Positions 36,000 through 45,072 of a DNA stretch of 64,000 bases are shown here, piece after piece. The stretch's first letter is position 1. Each line of letters starts with the position of its first letter. Both the position numbers and the translations under genes were made by a program. The stretch comes from Streptomyces virginiae (GTDB lineage: Bacteria; Actinomycetota; Actinomycetes; Streptomycetales; Streptomycetaceae). The stretch covers positions 124,001 through 188,000 of the forward strand of contig NZ_JOAK01000004.1 in NCBI RefSeq assembly GCF_000720455.1. The letters are read 5' to 3'. A model generated the notes under the pieces. The model was given only the letters and a program-made list of their open reading frames with translations, did not search any database and had not been told where the DNA came from.

Positions 36000-37241
36000 T
36001 CATGGCTGTTGATCGGTCCGCATGCCCCGCAGCGCGGGCGCCGCCCAGCAGCCGCAGACCACCAGCAGATAGGCGCAGGCGAGCGTGAGGATCGTCGGGC
36101 GCAGGCCGGCGGCGCCCACGAGCACCACCGTCAGGGAGGCCCCGAGCGGAACGGCCACCAGCCCGGCCGTGTCGACCGCGGCCGACACCCGCCCGTACTG
36201 CTCACGCGGAACGCTGCGCTGGAACACGCCGGTCCGGAGCGGACCCACCGGGGCGGCGAAGGCGCCGAGCAGCGCGAGCAGTACGGCGCCGACGGCGAGG
36301 GAGGGCAGGGCGGCGAGGGCGCCGATCGACAGGGCCACCGCCAAGCCCGAACCGAGGTACACCCGGCGGGCGCCGAGCCGGTGCCCGGCGACGGCGTAGC
36401 CCACCGTGCCGGCCACCGCCCCCAGCCCGAAGGCCGTGAGCAGGACGCCCAGGCCGGCCGCGCTCCCCAGGTGCTGGTAGGCGTACGTCACCAGGACCAC
36501 GCCGGCCAGTCCGCTGTCCAGGCCGTTGAAGGCGGTCCCGGACACCGCCATGGCCCGCAGCAGCCGGTGCTCGCGCAGCGTGCGCAGCCCCGAGCGCAAC
36601 TCGGCCAGGTAGGTCCCGGCGGCCCGTGCGCCCGGGGCCGCGGCCCGGCCGGCCGCGATCCAGCCGAGGATGAGGGCCGCCGCCAGCAGGCAGGCCGCCG
36701 CGTCGACGAGCAGGACGTCGGCGACCCCGAGCAGGGCGACGGCCGCTCCCCCCAGGGGCGGCCCGCACAACTGGGCGATCTGGTGGACTCCGCCGAGCAG
36801 CGCGTTGCCCCGCTCCAGCGGCATCTCCGCATCCGCGGACAGCTCGGGCACCAGACCGGTGACGGCGGCGGAGGCGGGAATGTCCAGCACATTGGCGGCC
36901 ACGACGAGTGCCGCGAGTACGGGGAAGTTCAGCATCTCCAGCGCGTGCATGACCGGAATGCACGCCGCCCCGATACCGCCGACCGCATACGAGAGCACCG
37001 CCGTCGCCCGGAATCCCCAACGGTCCACCAGGGGGCCGGAAACGAATCCGACGGCTCCCGAGGCGACGGCGCCCAGGGCGACGAGGATTCCGGTCTGCGC
37101 CACGCTGCCGGTCGTCTGCAGCACGAACCACGGGACGGCGACGACCATCATCGCCTCGCCGACCGAAGCGACCGCCACGGCCCCCAACAGGACATAGATG
37201 CCCCACCGGCGCCGCCGGCCCGGCCGTCCATCGATTGTCAT
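36000..37241 (-). CDS. MFS transporter
   Basis: A 413-residue, roughly 12-helix major facilitator of the enterobactin-exporter/DHA3-like group. GPLVDRWGFRATAVL is the loop 2-3 motif and GAVAGTVGYAVAGHRLGARR the matching second-half motif. It is a second candidate exporter or a self-resistance pump for the lipopeptide. The ATG at 37241 gives the basic N-terminus MTIDGRPGRRRRWG; an ATG at 37259 is also in frame. It diverges from the XRE-TPR regulator gene, which may control it. Confidence 0.9.
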   Translation of the reverse strand: MTIDGRPGRRRRWGIYVLLGAVAVASVGEAMMVVAVPWFVLQTTGSVAQTGILVALGAVASGAVGFVSGPLVDRWGFRATAVLSYAVGGIGAACIPVMHALEMLNFPVLAALVVAANVLDIPASAAVTGLVPELSADAEMPLERGNALLGGVHQIAQLCGPPLGGAAVALLGVADVLLVDAAACLLAAALILGWIAAGRAAAPGARAAGTYLAELRSGLRTLREHRLLRAMAVSGTAFNGLDSGLAGVVLVTYAYQHLGSAAGLGVLLTAFGLGAVAGTVGYAVAGHRLGARRVYLGSGLAVALSIGALAALPSLAVGAVLLALLGAFAAPVGPLRTGVFQRSVPREQYGRVSAAVDTAGLVAVPLGASLTVVLVGAAGLRPTILTLACAYLLVVCGCWAAPALRGMRTDQQP

Positions 37242-37410
37242 GAGTATTGACTTTAACATGACTCGAATGTGACTACATGAATACCCCAAGAATGCGCAAA
37301 AATCGGCACTGGTGTACGACTCAGCCCTGCGGGACGCGCCATGTCGGGTAGAATCTTTGTCACACTCCGTAAATATCCATCCGCCCTTCAACCACACAGC
37401 GAGCCGAACC
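37242..37410. promoter_or_regulatory. Divergent promoter region between exporter and cluster regulator
   Basis: A 169-bp, locally AT-rich gap. It contains an inverted GTCATG/CATGAC pair (37237-37242 and 37257-37262), TTGACT at 37246-37251 and ATGTGACTACATGA at 37267-37280. These half-sites match those in the other cluster promoters, so the regulator may control itself and the exporter. Since no ATG precedes the regulator in frame, the start of that gene within this region is uncertain. Confidence 0.5.
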
Positions 37411-38679
37411 TTGACGATCGAGCAGCCAGCATTCGGGAAACGCGTCCGGGAAAGCCGTCGCCTCCAGGGCCTGTCCCAGGGGGACCTGGCCGGCGAGGGC
37501 GTCTCGTCCAGCTACGTGTCGCTGGTGGAGAGCGGTCACCGGATCCCCAGCCTCAAGGCGGCCAAGGTCATCGCCGGGCGGCTCGGGGTGACGCTCGAGG
37601 AGCTGTGCGAGCCCGAGGCGCAGGACCGCCGGCGCACCCACCGGCTCCAGCTGGTCGGCCTGCTGGTGGCGGCCCGCTCCAGCCAGCTGGCCGGGGGCTG
37701 GGCCGCGGCCAGGAGCCAGCTGGACGCAGTCGTCCGGCAGGCCGGCGACGGCGGGTTCGACGAGGTGCGCTGGGAGGCCCGCTGGGAACTGGCCACCGTG
37801 CTCGACCGACTCGGTGCCGACGCCGAGCGCGAGGCGACCCTGCTGGAGCTGCTGGACGACCCGATCACCACCGCCGCGCAGCTCATGCGCACCCGGGCGG
37901 CGATCGAACTCGCCGACCTCTACCGGCGCACGGGGCGCCTCTCCGACGCCGTCACCTTCGCGGAGGAGGCCTCCGGCGCCGCCACCGGTCTCGACGCGGG
38001 CCGGCCCGAACGCGTCCAGGCCCAGGTCGTGCTGCTGACGGCGTACGTGGAGAGCGGCGAGTGGCACCGCGCGAAGAGCCTCGGCGACGCACTGCTCGAC
38101 GAGGTGCCCACGGTGGCGGCCGAACCGCTGCGCGCGTGCGCGCTCTGGGCGGCGGCCGGTGCCCGCCACCTCGGTGGTGGCAGCGAGGCCCTCGGCCTGC
38201 TGGCCGAGGCGGACGGGCTGCTCGGCGGGGCGGACGACGTCCGGCTGCGCATCCGTCTGGACCGGGCCCGCGCCCTGCTGGCACTCGCCACCGGCGACGC
38301 GAGCGCCGAAGCCCTGCTGGAGCGGGTCCGCCATGCGCCGGTACTCTCCTCCGCGCCCACGGCCGCGGCCTGGCTCGCGGCCCTGGAGGCGCTGGCCGTC
38401 GTACGGTCCGGGGAGGCTTCCGCGGACGCCGCGGCCGCGGCCGCCGACGCGCTGGACCCCTCGGCGCTGGACCCGATCGACCGGGCCCGCTGCACGGTGA
38501 TCCGGGCCCGCGCCCGGCGATCGGCGGATCAGGAGGAGGCGGCGGCCGCGGACTTCAGGGCGGCGGCCGCGGACTACGAGAAGGCCGGCGCCGTCCGGCT
38601 CGCGATGGAGACGTGGCGGGAGCTGAGCGCCCCCGGCCACGTCACCGGCGTCGACCCGCACGCCGTGCTCATGCCGTAG
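37411..38679 (+). CDS. XRE-family regulator with TPR-like C-terminus
   Basis: Probable pathway-specific regulator of about 422 residues. The N-terminal helix-turn-helix (about residues 7-70) reads FGKRVRESRRLQGLSQGDLA, then VSSSYVSLVESGHRIPS. The remaining 340 residues are Ala/Leu-rich helical repeats of TPR type, which often bind a peptide or small signal. It is the only regulator inside the cluster and lies next to promoters carrying TGACT half-sites, so it is the best candidate to bind them. The start is uncertain: I use the TTG at 37411 (giving L/M-TIEQPAFGKRV), and a GTG at 37312 is the alternative. It overlaps the convergent gene by 11 bp. Confidence 0.85.
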   Translation: MTIEQPAFGKRVRESRRLQGLSQGDLAGEGVSSSYVSLVESGHRIPSLKAAKVIAGRLGVTLEELCEPEAQDRRRTHRLQLVGLLVAARSSQLAGGWAAARSQLDAVVRQAGDGGFDEVRWEARWELATVLDRLGADAEREATLLELLDDPITTAAQLMRTRAAIELADLYRRTGRLSDAVTFAEEASGAATGLDAGRPERVQAQVVLLTAYVESGEWHRAKSLGDALLDEVPTVAAEPLRACALWAAAGARHLGGGSEALGLLAEADGLLGGADDVRLRIRLDRARALLALATGDASAEALLERVRHAPVLSSAPTAAAWLAALEALAVVRSGEASADAAAAAADALDPSALDPIDRARCTVIRARARRSADQEEAAAADFRAAAADYEKAGAVRLAMETWRELSAPGHVTGVDPHAVLMP

Positions 38680-39415
38680 CGGGCTCCGGACATCGCAGTC
38701 TCCGGAACACCGCCCTGCGGACGGGAGCGGAGGCCGCCACGGCCGCCACCGTTCCCGCTCCGTCGGGCAGGTCCCGTACGTACGCCACGCCGCCCGCACC
38801 CCACGGCCCGGAGGCGGGCAGCGCCACCCTGCCGTCCGGCCCGGCGGCCAGCACGTCCACCTCGGCGGCGAGCGCGAAGGCTCCCCGCCCGGCCAGTCGC
38901 AGCGCCGCCTCCTTGCGGGCCCACATCCGGGCCAGGACCAAGGGCCGCCGTCCGGCCGCCGCCTCCCCCGCGAAGGCGCGCTCCGTTCGGCTGAAGGGCA
39001 ACAAGGCCTCCGCCTCGACCGAGCCCGGGACCGTGACCGTACTGAGCGCCACCGACAGCCCCCGGGCGAGGGCGACGAGCAGCCCTCCGTCGTCCCGGCA
39101 GACCGCGAGCCCGAACGGCCCCGCGTCCCATCTCTGACGCCCCAGGTCGTCCCGTGTGAGCCGGACCTCGTCCGGCGGCCGCATCAGCAGGCGGCCGAGC
39201 AGGGCCCGGACCGTCCGGTCGGCCCCCGCGGAAGCCTTGTGCCGCATCTCTTCGGCGGGAGGGAATTCGCTCCCGTTCAGCACGGAGAAGACGTGGACCT
39301 CGCCCTCACCCACGTCGTACGGGCGGTCCGGCCGCGGCCATTCCTCTGGTAAATCCGATCCCCGTGCATCCTTTTCAGGTTGATGTATGTCATAGAGAAG
39401 ATCATCCCCCGGCAA
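38669..39415 (-). CDS. 4'-phosphopantetheinyl-transferase-like protein, divergent
   Basis: A 248-residue protein resembling the Sfp group that turns apo carrier proteins into the active form. The C-terminal helix signature MWARKEAALRLAGRG (W-x-x-K-E-A) is clear. The usual metal-binding G-(I/V)-D-(I/L)-E segment is replaced by LSVALSTV, and the FNLSHS motif is not recognisable (FGLAVCRDD there). It could be a very divergent active enzyme or one that has lost activity. Modification of the cluster ACP is the expected role. The start is unclear: TTG at 39415 is the longest frame and internal GTG or ATG codons are possible. Confidence 0.65.
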   Translation of the reverse strand: MPGDDLLYDIHQPEKDARGSDLPEEWPRPDRPYDVGEGEVHVFSVLNGSEFPPAEEMRHKASAGADRTVRALLGRLLMRPPDEVRLTRDDLGRQRWDAGPFGLAVCRDDGGLLVALARGLSVALSTVTVPGSVEAEALLPFSRTERAFAGEAAAGRRPLVLARMWARKEAALRLAGRGAFALAAEVDVLAAGPDGRVALPASGPWGAGGVAYVRDLPDGAGTVAAVAASAPVRRAVFRRLRCPEPATA

Positions 39416-40456
39416 TTTTCCCTCACATCTTCATTTACAGTCACCCGACACCGGTGCGCACCGGTACGGGGAATGAAATGGGTATTCATAGAAGCGCTCG
39501 GTCAAAGCGCTCTTTTGTCAACCGCTCGGCACCGGAGCTCGAAGCACCGGGGCGGGAAACGGCCTGCGGGACGCTCGGTCGGCTCGGCGCTGCGACCCCG
39601 CAGCCACTTGCCTCAGCACGTTCAGCAGGGCACACGGAACAGCAAACCTAACCTGGCGCGTTCGCCTCAGTCAACATCGACAGTGCCGATCTGACTCCAG
39701 CTGACCAGCGGTCATATTTCCTTGAAGGATTAACCGCTGACGCCCCGTCCGCAGGCGCGCTCCGGGGGCGCCGGGAGCCACCCAAAAGTCCGCTCCGGGT
39801 ACGGGGAATGACGGCCGAATGACCTTCGCCGAACCTTCACACCCATCCGCCCTTCAGGTGCGCGACGCGCCGAGTGGCTTAAAACGCTCGTAGGTTTAGC
39901 ACTCACCCGCGCCTTCGGCCGATCGGGCCCCCGCCTTTGCGGCCGTGACGGGACGCGACCCCTCGGTGACCGCACGGTCACACACCAAGCGGACTCACTT
40001 GCTCCGGGATTGCGTGCGGCCCTCGCACTCGACTTCGCCTCCAGTGCCGGCGTCGACCATCTGGAGTACACGCCCGGCGCGCTGCGCCCCGCCCGGCACC
40101 CGCGTGGGCTACATCGCTGTGGGTACGGTGTTGTCCCGGTAGGGCCGGGACGACGGGGCTGCTACCAATCAGTAAACAAGGGGACAACTCCGCTCACGAC
40201 CGCAAAGAAAATGTGGGCCGTTCGTAGGGACTCGACAAAGAATCACCCGGGGCCGCTGACCGGGGAGACAGAGACCTTGGATACATGACGGGGCTACTGT
40301 GCAGTCGGGGATCCCCCTGACCTGGGGCGCCACAAGGGTTCTCCGGCGGTTCGACCCTCGCATCACACTCTGTGTGGGCAAGGTCACCACCGGGGAAGGG
40401 TCGAAAGGCCGTGTGGGCTGTCCCTAAACTCAGCTTGTTTCAAGGAGGGAGCCATC
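39416..40456. other. About 1 kb without a recognisable gene
   Basis: The stretch between the cluster's right edge and accA2 shows short open frames in several phases but none with convincing codon bias or family resemblance. G+C is lower near 39.4-39.7 kb (AT-rich runs such as ATTTTCCCTCACATCTTCATTTAC), as at cluster borders. The last 200 bases should hold the accA2 promoter. I saw no tRNA, terminator of note, att repeat or transposase remnant. Confidence 0.55.
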
Positions 40457-42220
40457 GTGCGCAAGGTGCTCATCGCCAACCGTGGCGAAATCGCTGTCCG
40501 CGTTGCTCGGGCCTGCCGGGACGCCGGGATCGCGAGCGTAGCCGTCTACGCCGATCCGGACCGGGACGCTCTGCACGTCCGCGCGGCAGACGAAGCTTTC
40601 GCGTTGGGCGGTGACACCCCGGCCGCGAGCTACCTGGACATCTCCAAGGTCCTCCAGGCCGCCGCCGACTCGGGTGCGGACGCCATCCACCCCGGATACG
40701 GCTTCCTGTCCGAGAACGCCGACTTCGCCCAGGCCGTGCTCGACGCCGGCCTGACCTGGATCGGCCCGCCGCCGCAGGCCATCCGTGACCTCGGCGACAA
40801 GGTGGCCGCCCGTCACATCGCCCAGCGCGCCGGCGCGCCGCTGGTCGCCGGTACGCCGGACCCGGTCTCCGGGGCCGACGAGGTCGTCGCCTTCGCCAAG
40901 GAGCACGGCCTGCCGATCGCCATCAAGGCCGCCTTCGGCGGCGGCGGCCGCGGCCTGAAGGTCGCCCGCAACCTCGAAGAGGTGCCGGAGCTCTACGAGT
41001 CCGCCGTCCGCGAGGCCGTCGCCGCCTTCGGCCGCGGCGAGTGCTTCGTCGAGCGCTACCTCGACAAGCCGCGCCACGTGGAGACCCAGTGCCTGGCCGA
41101 CTCGCACGGGAACGTCGTCGTCGTCTCGACCCGTGACTGCTCCCTCCAGCGCCGCCACCAGAAGCTGGTGGAGGAGGCCCCCGCGCCGTTCCTGACCGAG
41201 GCTCAGAACGCGGAGCTGTACGCCGCGTCCAAGGCCATCCTGAAGGAGGCCGGCTACGTCGGCGCCGGCACGGTGGAGTTCCTCGTCTCCGCCGACGGCC
41301 TGATCTCCTTCCTGGAGGTCAACACCCGCCTGCAGGTCGAGCACCCGGTCACCGAAGAGGTCGCCGGCATCGACCTGGTCCGCGAGATGTTCCGCATCGC
41401 CGACGGCGAGGAGCTCGGCTACGGGGACCCGGTCCTGCGCGGCCACTCCATCGAGTTCCGCATCAACGGCGAGGACCCGGGCCGCGGCTTCCTGCCGGCG
41501 CCCGGCACGGTGACGAAGTTCGTCGCGCCGACCGGCCCGGGCGTCCGCCTGGACGCGGGCGTCGAGTCCGGCTCCGTCATCGGCCCGGCCTGGGACTCCC
41601 TGCTGGCCAAGCTCATCGTCACCGGCGCCACCCGCGAGCAGGCGCTCCAGCGCGCCGCCCGCGCGCTCGCCGAGTTCGAGGTCGAGGGCATGGCCACCGC
41701 CATCCCGTTCCACCGGGCGGTCGTCGCCGACCCCGCCTTCGCCCCGACCGACGGCAGCCCGTTCACCGTCTACACCCGCTGGATCGAGACCGAGTTCGTC
41801 AACGAGATCCCGGCGTTCACGGCTCCGGCCGCGGAGGAGACCGAGGACGAGCCGGGCCGCGAGACGGTCGTCGTCGAGGTCGGCGGCAAGCGCCTGGAGG
41901 TCTCGCTGCCGTCCTCCCTCGGCATGACCCTGGCCCGTACGGCCGCCGCGGGCGGCGCGAAGCCGAAGCGCCGCGCGGCCAAGAAGTCCGGTCCGGCAGC
42001 CTCCGGCGACACGCTCGCCTCCCCGATGCAGGGCACGATCGTCAAGGTCGCCGTCGAGGAGGGCCAGCAGGTCACCGAGGGCGAACTGATCGTCGTACTG
42101 GAAGCGATGAAGATGGAGCAGCCGCTCAACGCGCACCGCTCCGGCACCATCGTGGGCCTCACCGCCGAGGTCGGCGCCTCGGTCACTTCCGGCGCCACGA
42201 TCTGCGAGATCAAGGACTGA
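40457..42220 (+). CDS. accA2: Acyl-CoA carboxylase alpha subunit (biotin carboxylase plus biotin carrier)
   Basis: A 587-residue subunit shared by acetyl- and propionyl-CoA carboxylases in Streptomyces. The biotin carboxylase domain (about residues 1-450) has [17 protein letters not shown], the ATP-grasp loop [16 protein letters not shown] and [17 protein letters not shown]. The carrier domain at the C-terminus has the biotinylated Lys in [10 protein letters not shown]. The GTG start is placed by AAGGAGG nine bases upstream. It works with PccB and the epsilon subunit at 11.6-13.4 kb and needs BirA at 10.6 kb. A terminator follows. Confidence 0.95.
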   Translation: MRKVLIANRGEIAVRVARACRDAGIASVAVYADPDRDALHVRAADEAFALGGDTPAASYLDISKVLQAAADSGADAIHPGYGFLSENADFAQAVLDAGLTWIGPPPQAIRDLGDKVAARHIAQRAGAPLVAGTPDPVSGADEVVAFAKEHGLPIAIKAAFGGGGRGLKVARNLEEVPELYESAVREAVAAFGRGECFVERYLDKPRHVETQCLADSHGNVVVVSTRDCSLQRRHQKLVEEAPAPFLTEAQNAELYAASKAILKEAGYVGAGTVEFLVSADGLISFLEVNTRLQVEHPVTEEVAGIDLVREMFRIADGEELGYGDPVLRGHSIEFRINGEDPGRGFLPAPGTVTKFVAPTGPGVRLDAGVESGSVIGPAWDSLLAKLIVTGATREQALQRAARALAEFEVEGMATAIPFHRAVVADPAFAPTDGSPFTVYTRWIETEFVNEIPAFTAPAAEETEDEPGRETVVVEVGGKRLEVSLPSSLGMTLARTAAAGGAKPKRRAAKKSGPAASGDTLASPMQGTIVKVAVEEGQQVTEGELIVVLEAMKMEQPLNAHRSGTIVGLTAEVGASVTSGATICEIKD

Positions 42221-42244
42221 CGTCCCGATCGCGTCCGCGGACAC

Positions 42245-42283
42245 GCGAAGGCCCCGCCCGGTCGGACCGGGTGGGGCCTTCGC
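42245..42283. terminator. Bidirectional terminator after accA2
   Basis: A long stem, GCGAAGGCCCCGCCCGGTC with GGACCGGGTGGGGCCTTCGC, begins 25 bp after the accA2 stop and faces the convergent DeoR gene. Confidence 0.88.
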
Positions 42284-42308
42284 GATGTCCGGGGTCTCCG
42301 GAGCGTCC

Positions 42309-43259
42309 CTATCGGCGCCGCATGTCGGCCACCCGCGCCCGCTCCGCCTGCTGCTCCAGCATCCCGCCGGGCGCGCTGCGCAGCTGGGCCGTGGGGCCGC
42401 CCCGCCGCTGCACGGGGAGGGGAGAGTCCCGGCGCGGTCGGCGTCCCTGCATGCCGTCCACACCGCCGGAGGCCACCGGACCGCCGGCCACGGTGATCTG
42501 GACGCCCTGGTCCGCCAGGGCCTGCAGCTCCGTGGCCGCCCGGTCGTCGTGCGGCGGGGGCTCGTCCGTGACCAGACGGGTCATCACGTCCGTCGGCACC
42601 GTCTGGAACATGGTGTCGGTGCCGAGCTTCGTGTGGTCCGCCAGCACCACCACCTCCGCGGCAGCCTGCACCAGCGCCCGGTCCACGCTCGCGCTGAGCA
42701 TGTTGGACGTGGACAGCCCGCGCTCGGCGGTCAGGCCGCTCCCGGACAGGAAGGCCCGGGACACCCGCAACCCCTGCAGGGACTGCTCGGCACCGCTGCC
42801 CACGAGGGCGTAGTTGGACCCGCGCAGGGTGCCGCCCGTCATGACGACTTCGACCCGGTTGGCGTGGGCCAGCGCCTGGGCGACCAGGAGGGAGTTGGTC
42901 ACGACGGTCAGGCCGGGCACCCGGGCGAGCCGGCGGGCCAGCTCCTGCGTCGTGGTGCCCGCGCCGACGACGACGGCCTCGCCCTCTTCCACGAGGCCGG
43001 CCGCGACATCGGCAATGGCGGTCTTCTCCGCCGTCGCGAGATGGGACTTTTGCGGAAAGCCGGACTCCCGCGTGAAACCGCCCGGCAAGACCGCACCGCC
43101 GTGTCGGCGGTCGAGGAGTCCTTCGGCCTCCAGTGCCCGCACGTCCCGCCGTACGGTCACTTCGGAGGTCTGGACGACGCGGGCGAGCTCCCGGAGCGAC
43201 ACCGCTCCGTTGGCCCGCACCATTTCGAGGATCAATTGGCGACGTTCTGCAGCGAACAC
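42309..43259 (-). CDS. DeoR/GlpR-family transcriptional regulator
   Basis: A 316-residue regulator. The N-terminal winged helix (about residues 3-58) has ERRQLILEMVRANGAVSLRELA and TSEVTVRRDVRALEAEGLLDRRHGGAV, the classic DeoR pattern. A sugar-phosphate-isomerase-like effector domain follows (VVVGAGTTTQELARRL, VVTNSLLVAQAL, VLADHTKLG). The C-terminal 50 residues are low complexity and look disordered. It lies near purine nucleoside phosphorylase and deoC, which in many bacteria are under DeoR-type control by deoxyribose phosphates. It is therefore a candidate for binding CTACGCGCGTAG, though other regulators cannot be excluded. Confidence 0.92.
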   Translation of the reverse strand: MFAAERRQLILEMVRANGAVSLRELARVVQTSEVTVRRDVRALEAEGLLDRRHGGAVLPGGFTRESGFPQKSHLATAEKTAIADVAAGLVEEGEAVVVGAGTTTQELARRLARVPGLTVVTNSLLVAQALAHANRVEVVMTGGTLRGSNYALVGSGAEQSLQGLRVSRAFLSGSGLTAERGLSTSNMLSASVDRALVQAAAEVVVLADHTKLGTDTMFQTVPTDVMTRLVTDEPPPHDDRAATELQALADQGVQITVAGGPVASGGVDGMQGRRPRRDSPLPVQRRGGPTAQLRSAPGGMLEQQAERARVADMRRR

Positions 43260-43434
43260 GAAACTGACAGTAACCCCAACGACCGTCTGCTTTCAGCTCT
43301 TTGCGCCGGAATACCGAAGTTGTCCATAGAGCGGGGCGACTAGTGGTATACGCGGCCTGAGACTTGGGTGAACGTCTCGCCACGCGACCGCGCCCCGCCC
43401 CAAACCCCTTGCGGGGTGCGGCGGTTAGCGGAGC

Positions 43435-44874
43435 CTACGCCTCCCCGCCGGCCTTCCGGGTGTGCAGCTGGCGGGCCACCTCGGCGATCGACCCCGACAG
43501 CGAGGGGTACACGGTGAACGCGTTTGCGATCTGCTCGACCGTCAGATTGTTGTCGACGGCGATCGAGATCGGGTGGATGAGTTCGCTCGCACGCGGGGAG
43601 ACGACCACGCCGCCCACCACGATGCCGGTGCCCGGGCGGCAGAACATCTTCACGAAGCCGTCCCTGATGCCCTGCATCTTGGCGCGCGGGTTGCGCAGCA
43701 GGGGGAGCTTCACGACACGGGCGTCGATCTTGCCGGCGTCCACGTCCGCCTGGGTGTAGCCGACGGTGGCGATCTCGGGGTCGGTGAAGACGTTCGAGGA
43801 CACCGTCTTCAGGTTCAGCGGGGCCACCGCGTCGCCGAGGAAGTGGTACATCGCGATGCGCCCCTGCATGGCCGCGACGGACGCGAGCGCGAAGACGCCC
43901 GTGACGTCACCGGCCGCGTAGACGCCCGGCGCGGAGGTGCGCGAGACCTTGTCGGTCCAGATGTGCCCGGAGTCCTTGAGCCGGACTCCGGACTCCTCCA
44001 GGTTCATGTTCTGCGTGTTCGGGATCGCGCCGACCGCCATCAGGCAGTGGCTGCCGGTCAGCACCCGGCCGTCGGAGAGGGTGACCTCGACCCGGTCGCC
44101 GACCCGCTTGGCGGACTCGGCGCGCGAGCGCCCGACGACGTTCATGCCGCGGCGCCGGAAGACGTCCTCCAGGACGGCGGCCGCGTCGGGGTCCTCGCCC
44201 GGCAGCACGCGGTCGCGGGAGGACACCAGGGTCACCCGGGAGCCGAGCGCCTGGTACGCGCCGGCGAACTCGGCGCCGGTCACACCGGAGCCGACCACGA
44301 TGAGCTCCTCGGGGAGCTCCTCCAGGTCGTAGACCTGGGTCCAGTTCAGGATGCGCTCGCCGTCGGGCTGGGCGTCGGGGATCTCGCGCGGGGTGCCGCC
44401 GGTGGCGATGAGGACGGCGTCGGCCGTCAGGATCGTCTCGGTGCCGTCGGCGGCGGTGACGATGACGTCCCGGGTGCCGTCGATGCCCTGCGGGCCGCCC
44501 AGCTTGCCGCGGCCGCGCATGACCTTGGCGCCGGCCCGCGTGACGGAGGCGGTGATGTCGTGCGACTGGGCGAGCGCGAGCCGCTTGACACGCCGGTTCA
44601 CCTTGCCGAGGTCCACGCCGACCACGCGCGCCGCCTGCTCGATGTGCGGGGTGTCGTCGGCGACGATGATCCCCAGCTCCTCGTAGGAGGAGTCGAAGGT
44701 GGTCATCACCTCGGCGGTCGCGATCAGGGTCTTGGAAGGTACGCAGTCGGTGAGGACCGAGGCCCCGCCCAGGCCGTCGCAGTCCACGACGGTCACCTCC
44801 GCGCCGAGCTGGGCGCCGACCAGCGCTGCCTCATACCCGCCGGGTCCGCCGCCGATGATCACGATCCGGGTCAC
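43435..44874 (-). CDS. NAD(P)H-quinone dehydrogenase (LpdA type)
   Basis: A 479-residue FAD flavoprotein of the pyridine-nucleotide disulfide reductase family. It has the FAD motif IVIIGGGPGGYEAA, the NAD(P) motif VVGSGVTGAEFAGA, AAGDVTGVFALASVAAMQGR, and the C-terminal dimer domain. The redox-active Cys pair of lipoamide dehydrogenase is missing: the segment reads GGASVLTDCVPSK with only one Cys. This is the state of Mycobacterium tuberculosis LpdA, a quinone reductase without lipoamide activity. So it is best named a quinone dehydrogenase although often annotated as lipoamide dehydrogenase. Confidence 0.9.
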   Translation of the reverse strand: MTRIVIIGGGPGGYEAALVGAQLGAEVTVVDCDGLGGASVLTDCVPSKTLIATAEVMTTFDSSYEELGIIVADDTPHIEQAARVVGVDLGKVNRRVKRLALAQSHDITASVTRAGAKVMRGRGKLGGPQGIDGTRDVIVTAADGTETILTADAVLIATGGTPREIPDAQPDGERILNWTQVYDLEELPEELIVVGSGVTGAEFAGAYQALGSRVTLVSSRDRVLPGEDPDAAAVLEDVFRRRGMNVVGRSRAESAKRVGDRVEVTLSDGRVLTGSHCLMAVGAIPNTQNMNLEESGVRLKDSGHIWTDKVSRTSAPGVYAAGDVTGVFALASVAAMQGRIAMYHFLGDAVAPLNLKTVSSNVFTDPEIATVGYTQADVDAGKIDARVVKLPLLRNPRAKMQGIRDGFVKMFCRPGTGIVVGGVVVSPRASELIHPISIAVDNNLTVEQIANAFTVYPSLSGSIAEVARQLHTRKAGGEA

Positions 44875-45072
44875 GAAAAGTCCGCCTCACGTCTACCCGG
44901 CCGGCTGCCGCCCCGGCCGGCGTCCGGGGGGTCCTCCCCGGGGGATGCATTCCGTGCTCCATTGTCCCGCACGCTTCAAGGTGCTTCGCGCCCGGTCCCC
45001 GCCGGGGACTCCGTCCGGGTGTACCCCCGCCTGGCACACCTCCACGGCCACCCCTCCCGTACCCTCGACCTC

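Noticed and set aside
37312..37410. GTG at 37312 as the start of the XRE-TPR regulator
   Set aside because: It has no ribosome site and adds 33 residues unlike the family N-terminus; the TTG at 37411 is preferred, though not proven.
39945..40288. Short plus-strand frames before accA2
   Set aside because: No ribosome sites, family resemblance or codon bias; treated as non-coding.
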